Shown here one piece after another: positions 22,306 through 31,585 of a stretch of DNA of 54,991 bases (its first letter is position 1; each line of letters starts with the position of its first letter). The notes under the pieces were generated by a model. It worked only from the letters and a program-made list of their open reading frames with translations. It was not told the DNA's origin and made no database searches. The stretch spans positions 1-54,991 of the forward strand of contig NZ_QHJF01000014.1 of the NCBI RefSeq assembly GCF_003259225.1, written 5' to 3'. The position numbers were made by a program, and so were the translations under genes. The DNA comes from Marinomonas arctica (GTDB lineage: Bacteria > Pseudomonadota > Gammaproteobacteria > Pseudomonadales > Marinomonadaceae).

Positions 22306-25243
22306 TGTCGTACACTTCCCTATGTGGGGTTTTGAGTGGTGTATTGGGTTGGTAACGTTTAAATTCTTTCAGATTGGCGATGGCATCTACTAGTTCATCT
22401 TGTATCGCAGCGCAACCTGGGTTGATGACTTTATCGTGAGAACGGTGAATACATTTTTTAGGTAAATCTGCTTGCCACTGATCAGGCGTAATACTGCCTA
22501 ATGGTGCTTCTTGTAATTTTTCCCATAACGCCGTCTGTTTGGTATTTTCCTCATAATCTTTCGGTAGTCGATATTCTTTGTCAAACCACTCAACCCCAAA
22601 CCGCTCCGCCTGCTGTTTCATGCGCTCTTGAGCTAATCCGGCCAAACTGGCATCGATGGGTTGTAGGCGGTAAAAGTACAAAACTGCGTCTTCCTGCTCC
22701 ACTTTGCCATGTTGTTCGTAGGTTGCTTTGCATTCTGCTTCCCACTCTGTTTGGTGGCGTTGCTGTTCTTGATAAAACAGCTTATCAAAGTCTACGAGCC
22801 TGCCTTTGTAGGCGTATTCCTCTTTCTGATCTTGATAAGACAGTGTCTTGATAAGCTCTCGATTATAGGTATTGTTCGTAGGAACTCCATAACGCTCTGG
22901 TAAATCGGTTTTCTTATATTGAGCAATAAAAGGGTAACCGCCGCCCACGTCGGTGTGGGCTCCGGGAAAGATTTCTTCATAAAAGTTAGGTGGTAACTTG
23001 CCTTTCGTTTTTAACGAAGACAGGGGGAAGTTGGTTCGGTATTCATGATGAGCACAAATTTGAAAGGCTCGGCCAACGTCTTTTGGGTTCAAATGCAGTT
23101 TAAAAGGTCTATTGCGGTTATCACCGGGCAAGTAAAACGAGCCCACTGTGTCAAGCAACCCAACAAAACGCACACTGCTAGAGCGTTGCTTATCTCGATA
23201 ATAGCCATCATTGTTTTCATTATAGGTCGAGTAGTTGATCCCACCTAATAAATTAGGGTGATTGTGTCCTACGGCATTGAGGTGAGACCTTCCAACTGGC
23301 GCAGTACGTGGACTGAGGTAATCCGGTATACCTTCCTGAACGAGGATATTAATAAAATGTCGTGCTAAAGCGGCTCCACGACTAAAACCAAACACATCAA
23401 AGGCTATGTGAGTAATAGCTTGGTATTTACCACCATCCTCCAAATCAGAAATAATTCGCCTCAATTGAATTAGTAACGTCTGCCATTTCTGAAACGCTCC
23501 GTTGTCATCGTAGATGCCCATGGCGCTGGAAAGTTTACTTTCATCTTCACCGCGATCAATCACTTCTGGTGTTTGCCAAGCACCGTCTAAAGTGCCAACG
23601 CCGGAGACATAGATCGCATCCGATTCGCCTAGTTTTTGTGGGTAAGCCTCAAACAGTCTGGTGATATTAGAACGAGACTTGTCGCCATTGTCTTCTTTGT
23701 AGGCGTCATTTCTATTGTTTTGTCCTGTGCCATCAAAGAAAACGCCGATGCGTAAGATGCGTTCGGGTTTGACGTTGACCAGTGGTAACCCTTTTTTCAC
23801 TTTGCGTTTTTCCAGTGTCAGAATGGGCGCGCTGTTGGTGACGGTGATGCTGGTTTCATCACTGACATAGTGGCTGTTGTGTGGGTTGTTGTATTGGCTG
23901 GGCGCTTCTGGTGGGCATTCAAAGCGATCAAAGATGACGGGCTTTTCCGTTTCACTAAGCTGAATAGTTAATGTATCGCCGATTTTGAGCGCCAGTGGAT
24001 TATCGTGGTAACTGGGGTTTTGGTTCAGAAGTTCTTTTGCCGATAATCCGTATTGTTTGGCAATGTCTGCCCAGGTTTCCCGTTGTTGTGTGTTTGGGTC
24101 TTCTATGACGGTATGGGTCGTGGTGTCGGCTTTAATGTTTGCTTTTTCGTAGTTGTCTCTTTCCAGTAGCGGTGTATCGGTGACTTTTAATAAAGCGTCG
24201 ATGTCTAAATGGACGCCATGTTGGTCTAGCCATTCTGGTGAGACTTGGTTTAATTCAGTATTGCTCAGAGACTCAGCACGATAGACTAGATATTGGTCTT
24301 TCACCACTTTGCCGGCGATTTTCCAATACACCAGCAATGACATACTGGCGTGATGGAAGGTGTAATCGGCCATGTTATCAGGCATGGGGCTAAAGGTTTC
24401 GTCCCCTTGCCATTGGTATTTTTGGACGAGGGTATTGCCTTTGAAATGGTAAAGGTAGCCTGTGGTGGCAAAACCTAAACGCTCACCAAATTGCACGGTG
24501 GGCATAATGGGGATAAAGGCATCATTCACCTTGCCAGACCCTAATGGCACCATGGTGACATTTTTTAGAGAAAGCCCCATGGTGTTTCGAGTGGCACGGA
24601 AGTTCAAGTTGTGCGGCTCATTGGAGTCGGTTTTTAGGGTGTATTTTGTGCCATGGGGGGTCGGGCTTGCGGTCCAATTGGCTTTCGCTATTTTATGCTT
24701 TGTGTCGAATAATTCGGTACTCAGATTCACGGGGAGGTTCGGTTTCTTGGCGGAAAAAGCGATTTCAATATTGTATTCGTAAGCAAGCGGCGCTTGATGT
24801 GGTCGGGAACTTCGATCAGGCACGACAGGTTCTGGTGTGTAATCTGGTTCTTTAGCGGGATGAAGATTGCCCCGGTTCTGATTGTCGAAGGCCGCTGAAG
24901 ATGCACCTTGTCCCATCATATTAAGACGTTGTGTCAGGGCGGTTAACGCGGAGGGCTGAAAATCTGATTTGGCTTCGGGATTGATCTGCCATTCACTTTC
25001 CCCTAGCTTCTTGGTTGCCCCTAGTGTTTTGCTTGAACGAATGAGCAAGGGTGTTGCGGGGAAATCGGTAGAGAGAACGTATTCCCCATCGGTCACTTTT
25101 TCCAGTAACATCGCCGTGCTCATGCCTTTTGGTAATATGGAATGCAGGTCGCGTTCGTTTATTTGGCTCAAGCTTCCTTCAACGGAGGCGAACTCCATCT
25201 CCATTAAGCTCTCCAGCTTAATTAGACGATATGTCATGGACAA
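22298..25243 (-). CDS. probable type VI secretion lipase effector (DUF2235, Tle1 class) with LysM domain
   Basis: A 981-aa protein without a signal peptide. Residues 1-150 are of unknown type. Residues 152-340 form a beta-rich domain (LGFATTGYLYHFKGN, SLLVYWKIAGKVV). A LysM domain follows at about 378-428 (ETWADIAKQYGLSAKELL ... LKIGDTLTI). The DUF2235 hydrolase domain starts near 497 with ILRIGVFFDGTGQNN. It has the nucleophile Ser621 in VFGFSRGAA, Asp765 in GAHTDVGGG, and a C-terminal His933 or His936 in IHRSHD as the likely triad. Tle1 enzymes degrade phospholipids of rival bacteria after delivery by type VI secretion. No VgrG, Hcp or secretion genes are in the window, so delivery is inferred. 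The LysM domain suggests peptidoglycan binding in the target periplasm. Confidence 0.8.
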   Translation of the reverse strand: MSMTYRLIKLESLMEMEFASVEGSLSQINERDLHSILPKGMSTAMLLEKVTDGEYVLSTDFPATPLLIRSSKTLGATKKLGESEWQINPEAKSDFQPSALTALTQRLNMMGQGASSAAFDNQNRGNLHPAKEPDYTPEPVVPDRSSRPHQAPLAYEYNIEIAFSAKKPNLPVNLSTELFDTKHKIAKANWTASPTPHGTKYTLKTDSNEPHNLNFRATRNTMGLSLKNVTMVPLGSGKVNDAFIPIMPTVQFGERLGFATTGYLYHFKGNTLVQKYQWQGDETFSPMPDNMADYTFHHASMSLLVYWKIAGKVVKDQYLVYRAESLSNTELNQVSPEWLDQHGVHLDIDALLKVTDTPLLERDNYEKANIKADTTTHTVIEDPNTQQRETWADIAKQYGLSAKELLNQNPSYHDNPLALKIGDTLTIQLSETEKPVIFDRFECPPEAPSQYNNPHNSHYVSDETSITVTNSAPILTLEKRKVKKGLPLVNVKPERILRIGVFFDGTGQNNRNDAYKEDNGDKSRSNITRLFEAYPQKLGESDAIYVSGVGTLDGAWQTPEVIDRGEDESKLSSAMGIYDDNGAFQKWQTLLIQLRRIISDLEDGGKYQAITHIAFDVFGFSRGAALARHFINILVQEGIPDYLSPRTAPVGRSHLNAVGHNHPNLLGGINYSTYNENNDGYYRDKQRSSSVRFVGLLDTVGSFYLPGDNRNRPFKLHLNPKDVGRAFQICAHHEYRTNFPLSSLKTKGKLPPNFYEEIFPGAHTDVGGGYPFIAQYKKTDLPERYGVPTNNTYNRELIKTLSYQDQKEEYAYKGRLVDFDKLFYQEQQRHQTEWEAECKATYEQHGKVEQEDAVLYFYRLQPIDASLAGLAQERMKQQAERFGVEWFDKEYRLPKDYEENTKQTALWEKLQEAPLGSITPDQWQADLPKKCIHRSHDKVINPGCAAIQDELVDAIANLKEFKRYQPNTPLKTPHREVYDNE

Positions 25244-25323
25244 ATCCTTGTCTTAGTTTGTTTTAAAATAAAAACTCATATTACTTGCATAAAATAATCG
25301 ATGCAAATAGTGGGATGTTTTTG

Positions 25324-26760
25324 TTAAAACGGAATTTCTTTTTGGCAATACAGAATACTTTCTTTTCCTATCACGCTTCTTTCTTCACAGGACCAGTTTG
25401 CATAGACAGTGTGGTCTTTGTTTGATTGCACGATGAAGAACGCCTTGTGCTGTAATGGTAGCCAAGAATCTAAGTCTGTAGAGCGTTGTTTGGCTTTACC
25501 GGCTGAATAGTATTGCGCCGAGAAAGGGCGTTTGTGTAGGTAAAATAAATCGCTCTGGGCGGCTTCTGGTTGTTGTTTCCAGTTTGTCATTATTTTGTCT
25601 TCGGAACGTTTTTCTACCCAATCGAAATGCAGCGCACTGATGAGAATAATCAGTAAAATAGGGGTTATAAATCCTACTTTGTAAAGCCAGTTTGCGAGCG
25701 GCTTCTGGTGGTGCAAATGCACAACTAATAGCGCCGTTGCTGGCAGGGCTGGCATCACGTAGCTGGCTAAAATATTACCCGAGAAACTGAATAGAATCAT
25801 CGGTGATAGCATCCACAACAGTAAGAAGCTACCAAAACCATCGGGGCTTTCTTCCACGTCTTTGGCGTCTTTGATCGAGCGAATCCACTGCCAAATAACC
25901 AAAGGGCTCCATGGCAGCATGGAAATGAAAGCGTATACCCAAATTGTACCGCGTGTTCTTTCGTGTGCGCTGCCATAAAGGTCGCCTTGCCAGCCGCTGA
26001 CGATGAAACGTTTAACATGCTCGCCAATGATGAAATAGTCTAAAAAGCCCGGTGTTTTATATTCTGCAATAAGGTACCAAGGCACGGAAATGAGTAAAAA
26101 GAGCAGGGAGCCCACGCCCCAAGGTAGCGTGCGCCATAGTTTTTTCCAGCGTGCATTGGGAAACAACCATACGCTTAGGCTGATGCTAATTAATACCAGC
26201 GCCAATGGGCCTTTTGACAGCATGCCTAAGGCCAGACCGATAAAGAATAAATAGCCCCAGACCTTGCCTCTGTTGTTCCATGCTTGCCAGAAGCTGACCA
26301 TGCTAAGGGCGATCGAAAAAGTCAGAGCGGTATCTGTCATGACCGCGCCACTTAAGACAATGAATGAGACAGTCGAGGCCAAGATACTCGCACTAAAAAT
26401 ACCCATGGCGGTGGATTGGAAATGGTCTTTGCCGAGTTTATAAATTAAGCCAATAACCCCCATTCCAACGAGCAGGTGTGGTACACGTGCCGCAAATTCA
26501 TTTATACCAAATAGGCTGAACCCCAGGCTGCTGAGCCAAGTAAAAAGAGGCGGTTTTCCCCAAAAGGGCACATCGTAGTCAAACATGGGGGTGATCCAAT
26601 TACCCGTTTCGAACATGATACGCGCCATTTCACCATAGCGTGCTTCGGTGGTGTCCATTAATGGATACAGGGCAAGCGACAGCAAGCGCAAGGTCAATGT
26701 GCTGATCAGCAAGGTAAGCAGCAGTTTGGCAGAGGGGAGAGAGAGCATTGGCTTTTGCAT
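25324..26760 (-). CDS. ArnT-like glycosyltransferase (PMT family)
   Basis: A 478-aa inner-membrane protein with about ten to twelve transmembrane helices and a periplasmic C-terminal domain of about 100 residues. The first periplasmic loop carries DTTEARYGEMARIMFETGNW and WGKPPLFTWLSS; the DTTEARY acidic motif is the catalytic signature of the PMT/ArnT family. Such enzymes move a sugar from undecaprenyl phosphate to lipid A or other acceptors. The C-terminal domain is shorter than in E. coli ArnT (about 550 aa), so donor and acceptor may differ. Its start codon overlaps the stop of the upstream GtrB/ArnC-like gene, which would make the lipid-linked donor. Confidence 0.82.
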   Translation of the reverse strand: MQKPMLSLPSAKLLLTLLISTLTLRLLSLALYPLMDTTEARYGEMARIMFETGNWITPMFDYDVPFWGKPPLFTWLSSLGFSLFGINEFAARVPHLLVGMGVIGLIYKLGKDHFQSTAMGIFSASILASTVSFIVLSGAVMTDTALTFSIALSMVSFWQAWNNRGKVWGYLFFIGLALGMLSKGPLALVLISISLSVWLFPNARWKKLWRTLPWGVGSLLFLLISVPWYLIAEYKTPGFLDYFIIGEHVKRFIVSGWQGDLYGSAHERTRGTIWVYAFISMLPWSPLVIWQWIRSIKDAKDVEESPDGFGSFLLLWMLSPMILFSFSGNILASYVMPALPATALLVVHLHHQKPLANWLYKVGFITPILLIILISALHFDWVEKRSEDKIMTNWKQQPEAAQSDLFYLHKRPFSAQYYSAGKAKQRSTDLDSWLPLQHKAFFIVQSNKDHTVYANWSCEERSVIGKESILYCQKEIPF

Positions 26761-27785
26761 TATTCAGCGTCCACAGAGTGAAGAGTTGGTTTGGTTAGGG
26801 TGTTTTCCATCAGTACATACAAGGGACGTTGTTTGGATTCAATGAACAATCGGCCAACGTATTCGCCCAATACCCCAATAGACAAAAGTTGAATGCCACC
26901 CAAAAACAATACGACAAGAATGGTGGATGGATAACCTGCTACAGGGTCGCCCCAGACGAGGGTTTTGCTAAGAATAATCAGTGCCATGATAAATGCGATG
27001 GCCGACGTTGTTAGGCCTGCCATAGTGGCCCAGCGTAAGGGTTTGGTGCTAAAAGAGGTGATGCCTTCCAGCGCTAAATGGATGAGTTTTGGGTAATTCC
27101 ATTTGGTATTGCCTGCTAAGCGAGGATCGCGGTCAAAGGTGAGTATTTTACGAGTAAAACCAGGCCAAGCCAGCAAGCCTTTCATAAAGCGCGTTCTTTC
27201 TGGCAAGGTATTGATGACTTGCACGATTTTTTGATCCATAAGGCGAAAATCACCGACGTTTTCGGTTATTGGGTGATCGCTTATTTTTGACATAAAACGA
27301 TAGAAGCAATGAGCCGTAGTGCGTTTTATCCAGCTCTCACCATGACGCTCGCGGCGTTGCATCTCGACCACTTGAGCACCATCTTGCCACGCTTGTACCA
27401 TGTCGGGAATGTATTCCGGTGGATCTTGTAAATCGGCATCTAATAAAATGACGGCACGGCCTTCCGCGATTTTCATGCCGGCACTCATCGCCGCTTCTTT
27501 GCCAAAATTTCGGCTGAGGCGTAAGCTGCGAACTTGATGTAAAGGATGCTTCAACTGGCTTACCAATGCCCAACTGCTGTCGGTGCTACCGTCGTCAACA
27601 TAGACGATTTCACAAGGCTGCTTAAGCAAAGAAAGGGCATCACAGACGCGTTGGTGGCACACTGCCAAAACATCCGCTTCGTTTAGGAAGGGAATAATCA
27701 CGGACACGAAAGGCTGGGCTGTAATTTTTGGTTCTTTTGCGGCCTGTTTAACGTTTGCATATTGTCTGTATTGGATGGCTTTCAT
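26760..27785 (-). CDS. GtrB/ArnC-like polyprenyl-phosphate glycosyltransferase
   Basis: A 341-aa family 2 glycosyltransferase. The GT-A domain shows SVIIPFLNEAD near residue 28, VDDGSTDSSW (nucleotide-binding Asp residues) near 62, and DADLQDP as the DXD site near 116. Two C-terminal membrane helices (about 235-260 and 270-300) anchor it. This is the layout of ArnC, GtrB and dolichol-phosphate-mannose synthases, which load a sugar on undecaprenyl phosphate. AGGAGA precedes the ATG. It is co-transcribed with the ArnT-like gene and divergent from a two-component system. Confidence 0.88.
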   Translation of the reverse strand: MKAIQYRQYANVKQAAKEPKITAQPFVSVIIPFLNEADVLAVCHQRVCDALSLLKQPCEIVYVDDGSTDSSWALVSQLKHPLHQVRSLRLSRNFGKEAAMSAGMKIAEGRAVILLDADLQDPPEYIPDMVQAWQDGAQVVEMQRRERHGESWIKRTTAHCFYRFMSKISDHPITENVGDFRLMDQKIVQVINTLPERTRFMKGLLAWPGFTRKILTFDRDPRLAGNTKWNYPKLIHLALEGITSFSTKPLRWATMAGLTTSAIAFIMALIILSKTLVWGDPVAGYPSTILVVLFLGGIQLLSIGVLGEYVGRLFIESKQRPLYVLMENTLTKPTLHSVDAE

Positions 27786-27798
27786 GGCGGTTCTCCTG

Positions 27799-27818
27799 CT
27801 CAGGAAAAGGTTCTTGAG
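27799..27818. promoter_or_regulatory. palindrome upstream of the glycosyltransferase operon
   Basis: CTCAGGAA and TTCTTGAG form eight-base arms with one mismatch around a four-base spacer, immediately upstream of the ribosome binding site of the GtrB/ArnC-like gene. It could be an operator or a short mRNA hairpin. No binding protein can be named. Confidence 0.3.
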
Positions 27819-27953
27819 CTCATCCTACTTAGTGTCTTGTCGCAAAAAGGTGATTCACTTTTTTTTCATGCTTTTATGTGACAATGGGCTTTTATTAGGC
27901 CACTCTTTTTATATTGCATTCTGGGTTGTTGAGATTTGACTGTTGAGATAGTT

Positions 27954-28634
27954 ATGAAATTACTGTTAGTGGAAGACCATAAAGACATTGCGGGCGTTAT
28001 TTTTGATTATTTTGAAATCAAAAATTATGTGTTGGATTATGCGAGCAATGGCCTGCAAGGGTATGAGTTGGCAAAAACGGAACATTATGATGCGATTATT
28101 TTAGACGTTATGTTGCCCAAAATGGATGGTTTAACCGTCTGCAAATCGTTGCGCGAAGCGGGGATTGACACACCGATCCTGATGCTGACGGCGCGTGATA
28201 CGAAAGACGATATTCTGTCTGGCTTTGAGCATTTAGCCGACGATTATTTGATTAAGCCTTTTGATTTGGAGATTCTTGATTCTCGATTGCAGGCTCTGGT
28301 TCGAAGGCGTAAAGGCAGTGTGGCAAATAAGATGCTGATCTTTGGTCATTTATCATTGGATATGAGTACAAGGATATTACAGCGAGAAGGCAGTCGTTAT
28401 TCTTTAAATCCCTCTCAGTACACGATTTTAAAATGCTTGATTCAAAAAGCGCCCGATGTGGTATCTAAAGATGAAATTTGTGATGCTTTGTGGGGCGATG
28501 AAGAGCCAGACAGCAAGGTGTTGCGCAGCCATATTTATCAATTACGCAGCTTAATTGATCGACCATTTGAGCATGCCTATTTGCGTACGGTTTCTAAAGT
28601 GGGCTATCGCCTAGTTGCCGAAGGTGACGAATGA
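27954..28634 (+). CDS. OmpR/PmrA-family response regulator
   Basis: A 226-aa response regulator. The receiver domain has the acidic pair near residues 7-8 (LVEDHK), phospho-acceptor Asp51 (IILDVMLPKMDG), and Lys101 in DDYLIKPFD. The C-terminal winged helix (about 130-225) has PSQYTILKCL and YQLRSLIDRPF. I start at ATG 27954; upstream in-frame TTG and GTG codons are less likely. It overlaps the sensor kinase gene by four bases and is divergent from the glycosyltransferase operon. By analogy with PmrAB it may control envelope modification, but this is inference from position. Confidence 0.87.
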   Translation: MKLLLVEDHKDIAGVIFDYFEIKNYVLDYASNGLQGYELAKTEHYDAIILDVMLPKMDGLTVCKSLREAGIDTPILMLTARDTKDDILSGFEHLADDYLIKPFDLEILDSRLQALVRRRKGSVANKMLIFGHLSLDMSTRILQREGSRYSLNPSQYTILKCLIQKAPDVVSKDEICDALWGDEEPDSKVLRSHIYQLRSLIDRPFEHAYLRTVSKVGYRLVAEGDE

Positions 28635-29896
28635 AACCCATTAAAACCGCGAAACAGTTAACCTTCACATATTTTTCGATTGTGGCGTTCGCTATTATTG
28701 CGTTTCACTTTTCCATGTTTACCTCGATGATTGAAAACATAGAGATGATTTATGCTGAAAATCGCATGCTCAAGGACAGAAACACCGCGGTGTCTTTGCT
28801 GAACGGTACTCAGCAGACGCATGTGACTGTTCCGCCTTTTTCTGACGTCTATGTGGGAAAAGAGAGTTTGCCCGTGTGGGTTAAGTTAAATCCAAGTATG
28901 ACAAACGATAAACCTTATGAGTTAGATGAAGGGTCAGACACGACGCTGGAAGTGTTTTCAATGCGCTCTGAAGTGACATTAAATGGCGAGTTAAAAGATA
29001 TTTATGTCATTCACCATGATGAAATTTATGAAATTTCCGAAGAGCAAATGTTTGAAACGCAAAGTACTCAGTTGATTTTATCTTTATTGTTGCTGGTGGT
29101 GAGTTTGTGGGTGGTGATGCGGATCTCAGATCGTTTAACGAAACCTCTTGCTCAGTTGTCTAAAAGTTTGGGTGAAAAAACGCCAGCAAATTTATCGCCC
29201 ATAGAATTACCTGAAGGGGCAGCGACGAGAGAGATTCGTCATTTGGTGGATCGATTAAACAGTTATCAAGATCAAATCAAAGATCTGATCGAGCGCGAGC
29301 GAGCATTTAATCGTTATGCGAGTCATGAATTACGTACGCCTCTAATGGTGATGAAGGGCGCTACCACTTTGTTGGGTAAATCCGATTCTAAAGTGTTTCT
29401 AGAGCGGCAAAGAGTGCGCATGGTGCAAGCGTGTCAAGAGATGGAAGATTATATCACCACGCTGTTGTCCCTGACCCGAGATGAAGATTTAGACGCGATT
29501 GCGTCGCGCGTCGTGCAATCCAGTGAATACGAGAGCATTCGGCAAACGCATTTAGGCTATCTTTCGGACAAATCGGTAGCGGTTGATATTATTGAAACGG
29601 GAAAGGTGGTGACCAAGTTGCCGATTCCAACCTTACATATTTTAGTCGGGAATTTGTTAAAAAATGCCATGGCTTGTACCGAAGAAGGCCATGTGAATAT
29701 GCTGGTCGCCGATAATGAAATTGCAATCGTGGATACGGGTTGTGGCTTAAGCGGTAAGCCGGGTGGTGAAAGTTACGGTTTGGGGTTAATGATAGTGCGG
29801 GATATATGTGCTAAGTATTATTGCTCGTTTTCACTGGTGGACAATGTTGGGCAAGTAGGCTGTACGGCGAAAGTGGCTTTTCCAACGTCATCATAA
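28631..29896 (+). CDS. sensor histidine kinase of the adjacent response regulator
   Basis: A 421-aa membrane kinase. Transmembrane helices lie at about 12-34 and 147-164, flanking a periplasmic sensor of about 110 residues with several acidic stretches (ELDEGSDTTLE). A HAMP-like segment follows. The phospho-accepting His232 is in NRYASHELRTPL; the ATPase N-box is LVGNLLKNAM, and glycine boxes are VDTGCGLS and YGLGLMIV. The acidic sensor could bind metal ions or cationic peptides, as in PmrB/PhoQ, but this is unproven. Confidence 0.87.
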   Translation: MKPIKTAKQLTFTYFSIVAFAIIAFHFSMFTSMIENIEMIYAENRMLKDRNTAVSLLNGTQQTHVTVPPFSDVYVGKESLPVWVKLNPSMTNDKPYELDEGSDTTLEVFSMRSEVTLNGELKDIYVIHHDEIYEISEEQMFETQSTQLILSLLLLVVSLWVVMRISDRLTKPLAQLSKSLGEKTPANLSPIELPEGAATREIRHLVDRLNSYQDQIKDLIERERAFNRYASHELRTPLMVMKGATTLLGKSDSKVFLERQRVRMVQACQEMEDYITTLLSLTRDEDLDAIASRVVQSSEYESIRQTHLGYLSDKSVAVDIIETGKVVTKLPIPTLHILVGNLLKNAMACTEEGHVNMLVADNEIAIVDTGCGLSGKPGGESYGLGLMIVRDICAKYYCSFSLVDNVGQVGCTAKVAFPTSS

Positions 29897-30025
29897 TCTG
29901 AGCGGCTTTGCTGTGTTTTTATCTAAAATATCGATCTTTTGAAACCAATATCAGCATAAAACAATCGACTTGGTAGATGATACTATAGATGTATTCGTTA
30001 CATTATTGCTTGATGGAGAAACAAC

Positions 30026-31036
30026 ATGAGCTCATCCATTTTAAAACGTATACCGCTGCAAATGTTTTGGCCAACATTTGATCCCTTTTTGTTTTGTGCA
30101 TTTCATAATGATACTTACCCCAAAGCCAACGCGGCTATGGGGCCTGATGCGCCATTGAATAATCGTCCAATAGGGCAAGACTTTGGCGGCATTGATGGCT
30201 GGCGTATGTACCACGGTAAAACTATTCCAGGCTTTCCGGCGCATCCGCATCGTGGTTTTGAAACGGTGACTATCGTCAACAAAGGTTTTGTGGATCATGC
30301 CGACTCTATGGGGGCGGCGGGTCGTTATGGTGAAGGGGATACGCAATGGATGACGGCAGGCGAAGGTGTGCAACATTCTGAAATGTTTCCTTTGCTGAAT
30401 CAAGATGATGTGAATCCTTTGGAGCTGTTTCAAATCTGGCTGAATTTACCCAGTAAAAATAAAATGGTGCCACCGCATTTCACCATGCTTTGGAATGAAG
30501 ACACGCCTGTGGTTAATGTGCCAGACAGTAATGGTTTAGAAACACAAGTTAAGGTGGTAGCTGGGACTTTCCAGCAGGTCGAGCCTTCGCCTTGCCCACC
30601 AAACTCTTGGGCGGCGGACAGTAAAAATGATGTCGCTATCTGGTTGATTGATTTACCAGAAAATGGTGAGTGGGTATTACCAGCGGCAGGAGCGAATTTG
30701 AGTCGAGCTTTATACTTTTTTGAAGGTGAAAAGGTCTCATTGGATGATGCGAATGCGTCTATTAATGAGGCGTTTGTTTTAAAAAGTGAGGCGGCTGTGA
30801 TGGTGCGCAATAAGGGCAAAAAAGCCAGATTTTTATTGTTGCAAGGCCGCCCAATCGGTGAGCATGTGGAACAACATGGTCCTTTTGTGATGAATACACG
30901 TGCAGAGCTACAGCAAGCGTTTCAAGATTATCAGCGCACGCAATTTGGTGGTTGGCCTTGGCCTCGTCACGATCAAGTGCACGATAAATCGAAAGAGCGT
31001 TTTGCTGAGTATAGCGCGGAACAAGCCAAGGCTTGA
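30026..31036 (+). CDS. pirin-family cupin protein
   Basis: A 336-aa pirin-like protein. The N-terminal cupin has the metal-binding motif HPHRGFETVTIV near residues 72-83, and GEGDTQWMTAGEGVQHSEM continues the second half of the site. The C-terminal domain has LLLQGRPIGEHVEQHGPFV, typical of pirins. Bacterial pirins bind iron; some oxidise quercetin and others regulate metabolism or redox state. The role here is unknown. It is a single gene between the sensor kinase and the convergent GtrA-like gene. Confidence 0.88.
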   Translation: MSSSILKRIPLQMFWPTFDPFLFCAFHNDTYPKANAAMGPDAPLNNRPIGQDFGGIDGWRMYHGKTIPGFPAHPHRGFETVTIVNKGFVDHADSMGAAGRYGEGDTQWMTAGEGVQHSEMFPLLNQDDVNPLELFQIWLNLPSKNKMVPPHFTMLWNEDTPVVNVPDSNGLETQVKVVAGTFQQVEPSPCPPNSWAADSKNDVAIWLIDLPENGEWVLPAAGANLSRALYFFEGEKVSLDDANASINEAFVLKSEAAVMVRNKGKKARFLLLQGRPIGEHVEQHGPFVMNTRAELQQAFQDYQRTQFGGWPWPRHDQVHDKSKERFAEYSAEQAKA

Positions 31037-31062
31037 TTGAATTGACTGACAAGCACGGTTGA

Positions 31063-31497
31063 CTAAAGCTTAGCGGGAGAAAATACCCAAAAGCGAGAGA
31101 AAACATAATTGAGCATCATGCCAATGAATATGCCGGGTATCATGGCTAAATACGGCCATAAAAGAATGAGTGTCGCGTTGGATGTTGCTGGTGGTTGAGA
31201 CATTACTATCAGATAGCAACCCCAATTAGGCACAAAGGCAATAACAGAGCCGCCGAGAAATTGCAGCCATTGTAATACGGCGGCTTTATTGTTTTTGTTG
31301 TCTTGCTCTGCTTTTTTAAAGGTGATGACGCGGTTCCACCACCAATTTGAGCTGGCAGCGACCCAAAATGCCATGGCGCGTGCCGGTAGAGGGGGAATCC
31401 AAATCGACAGCAGCAGCATGCTGCTCAAGTCGACCAGAAAGCCAACACCACCGACGAAGGCAAAGCGGACAAATGTGTGTTTCAAAATTGAGTTCAT
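31063..31497 (-). CDS. GtrA-like small membrane protein
   Basis: A 144-aa protein with four predicted membrane helices. The FVRFAFVGGVGFLVDLSSM opening (shown in part), NWWWNRVITF after helix 2, and the C-terminal NYVFSRFWVF are typical GtrA/PF04138 motifs. GtrA proteins are thought to flip undecaprenyl-phosphate-linked sugars across the inner membrane. In most genomes gtrA is next to gtrB; here it lies 3.3 kb from the GtrB/ArnC-like gene, beyond the two-component and pirin genes. It is convergent with the pirin gene. Confidence 0.83.
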   Translation of the reverse strand: MNSILKHTFVRFAFVGGVGFLVDLSSMLLLSIWIPPLPARAMAFWVAASSNWWWNRVITFKKAEQDNKNNKAAVLQWLQFLGGSVIAFVPNWGCYLIVMSQPPATSNATLILLWPYLAMIPGIFIGMMLNYVFSRFWVFSPAKL

Positions 31498-31585
31498 GGT
31501 GGCATTCTAAGTGAGGAAACATCAAAAAAAGATGAAACCGTTTTAATATCTAGGCTATCTATCAACAAACGAAAAAGGATCGAAC

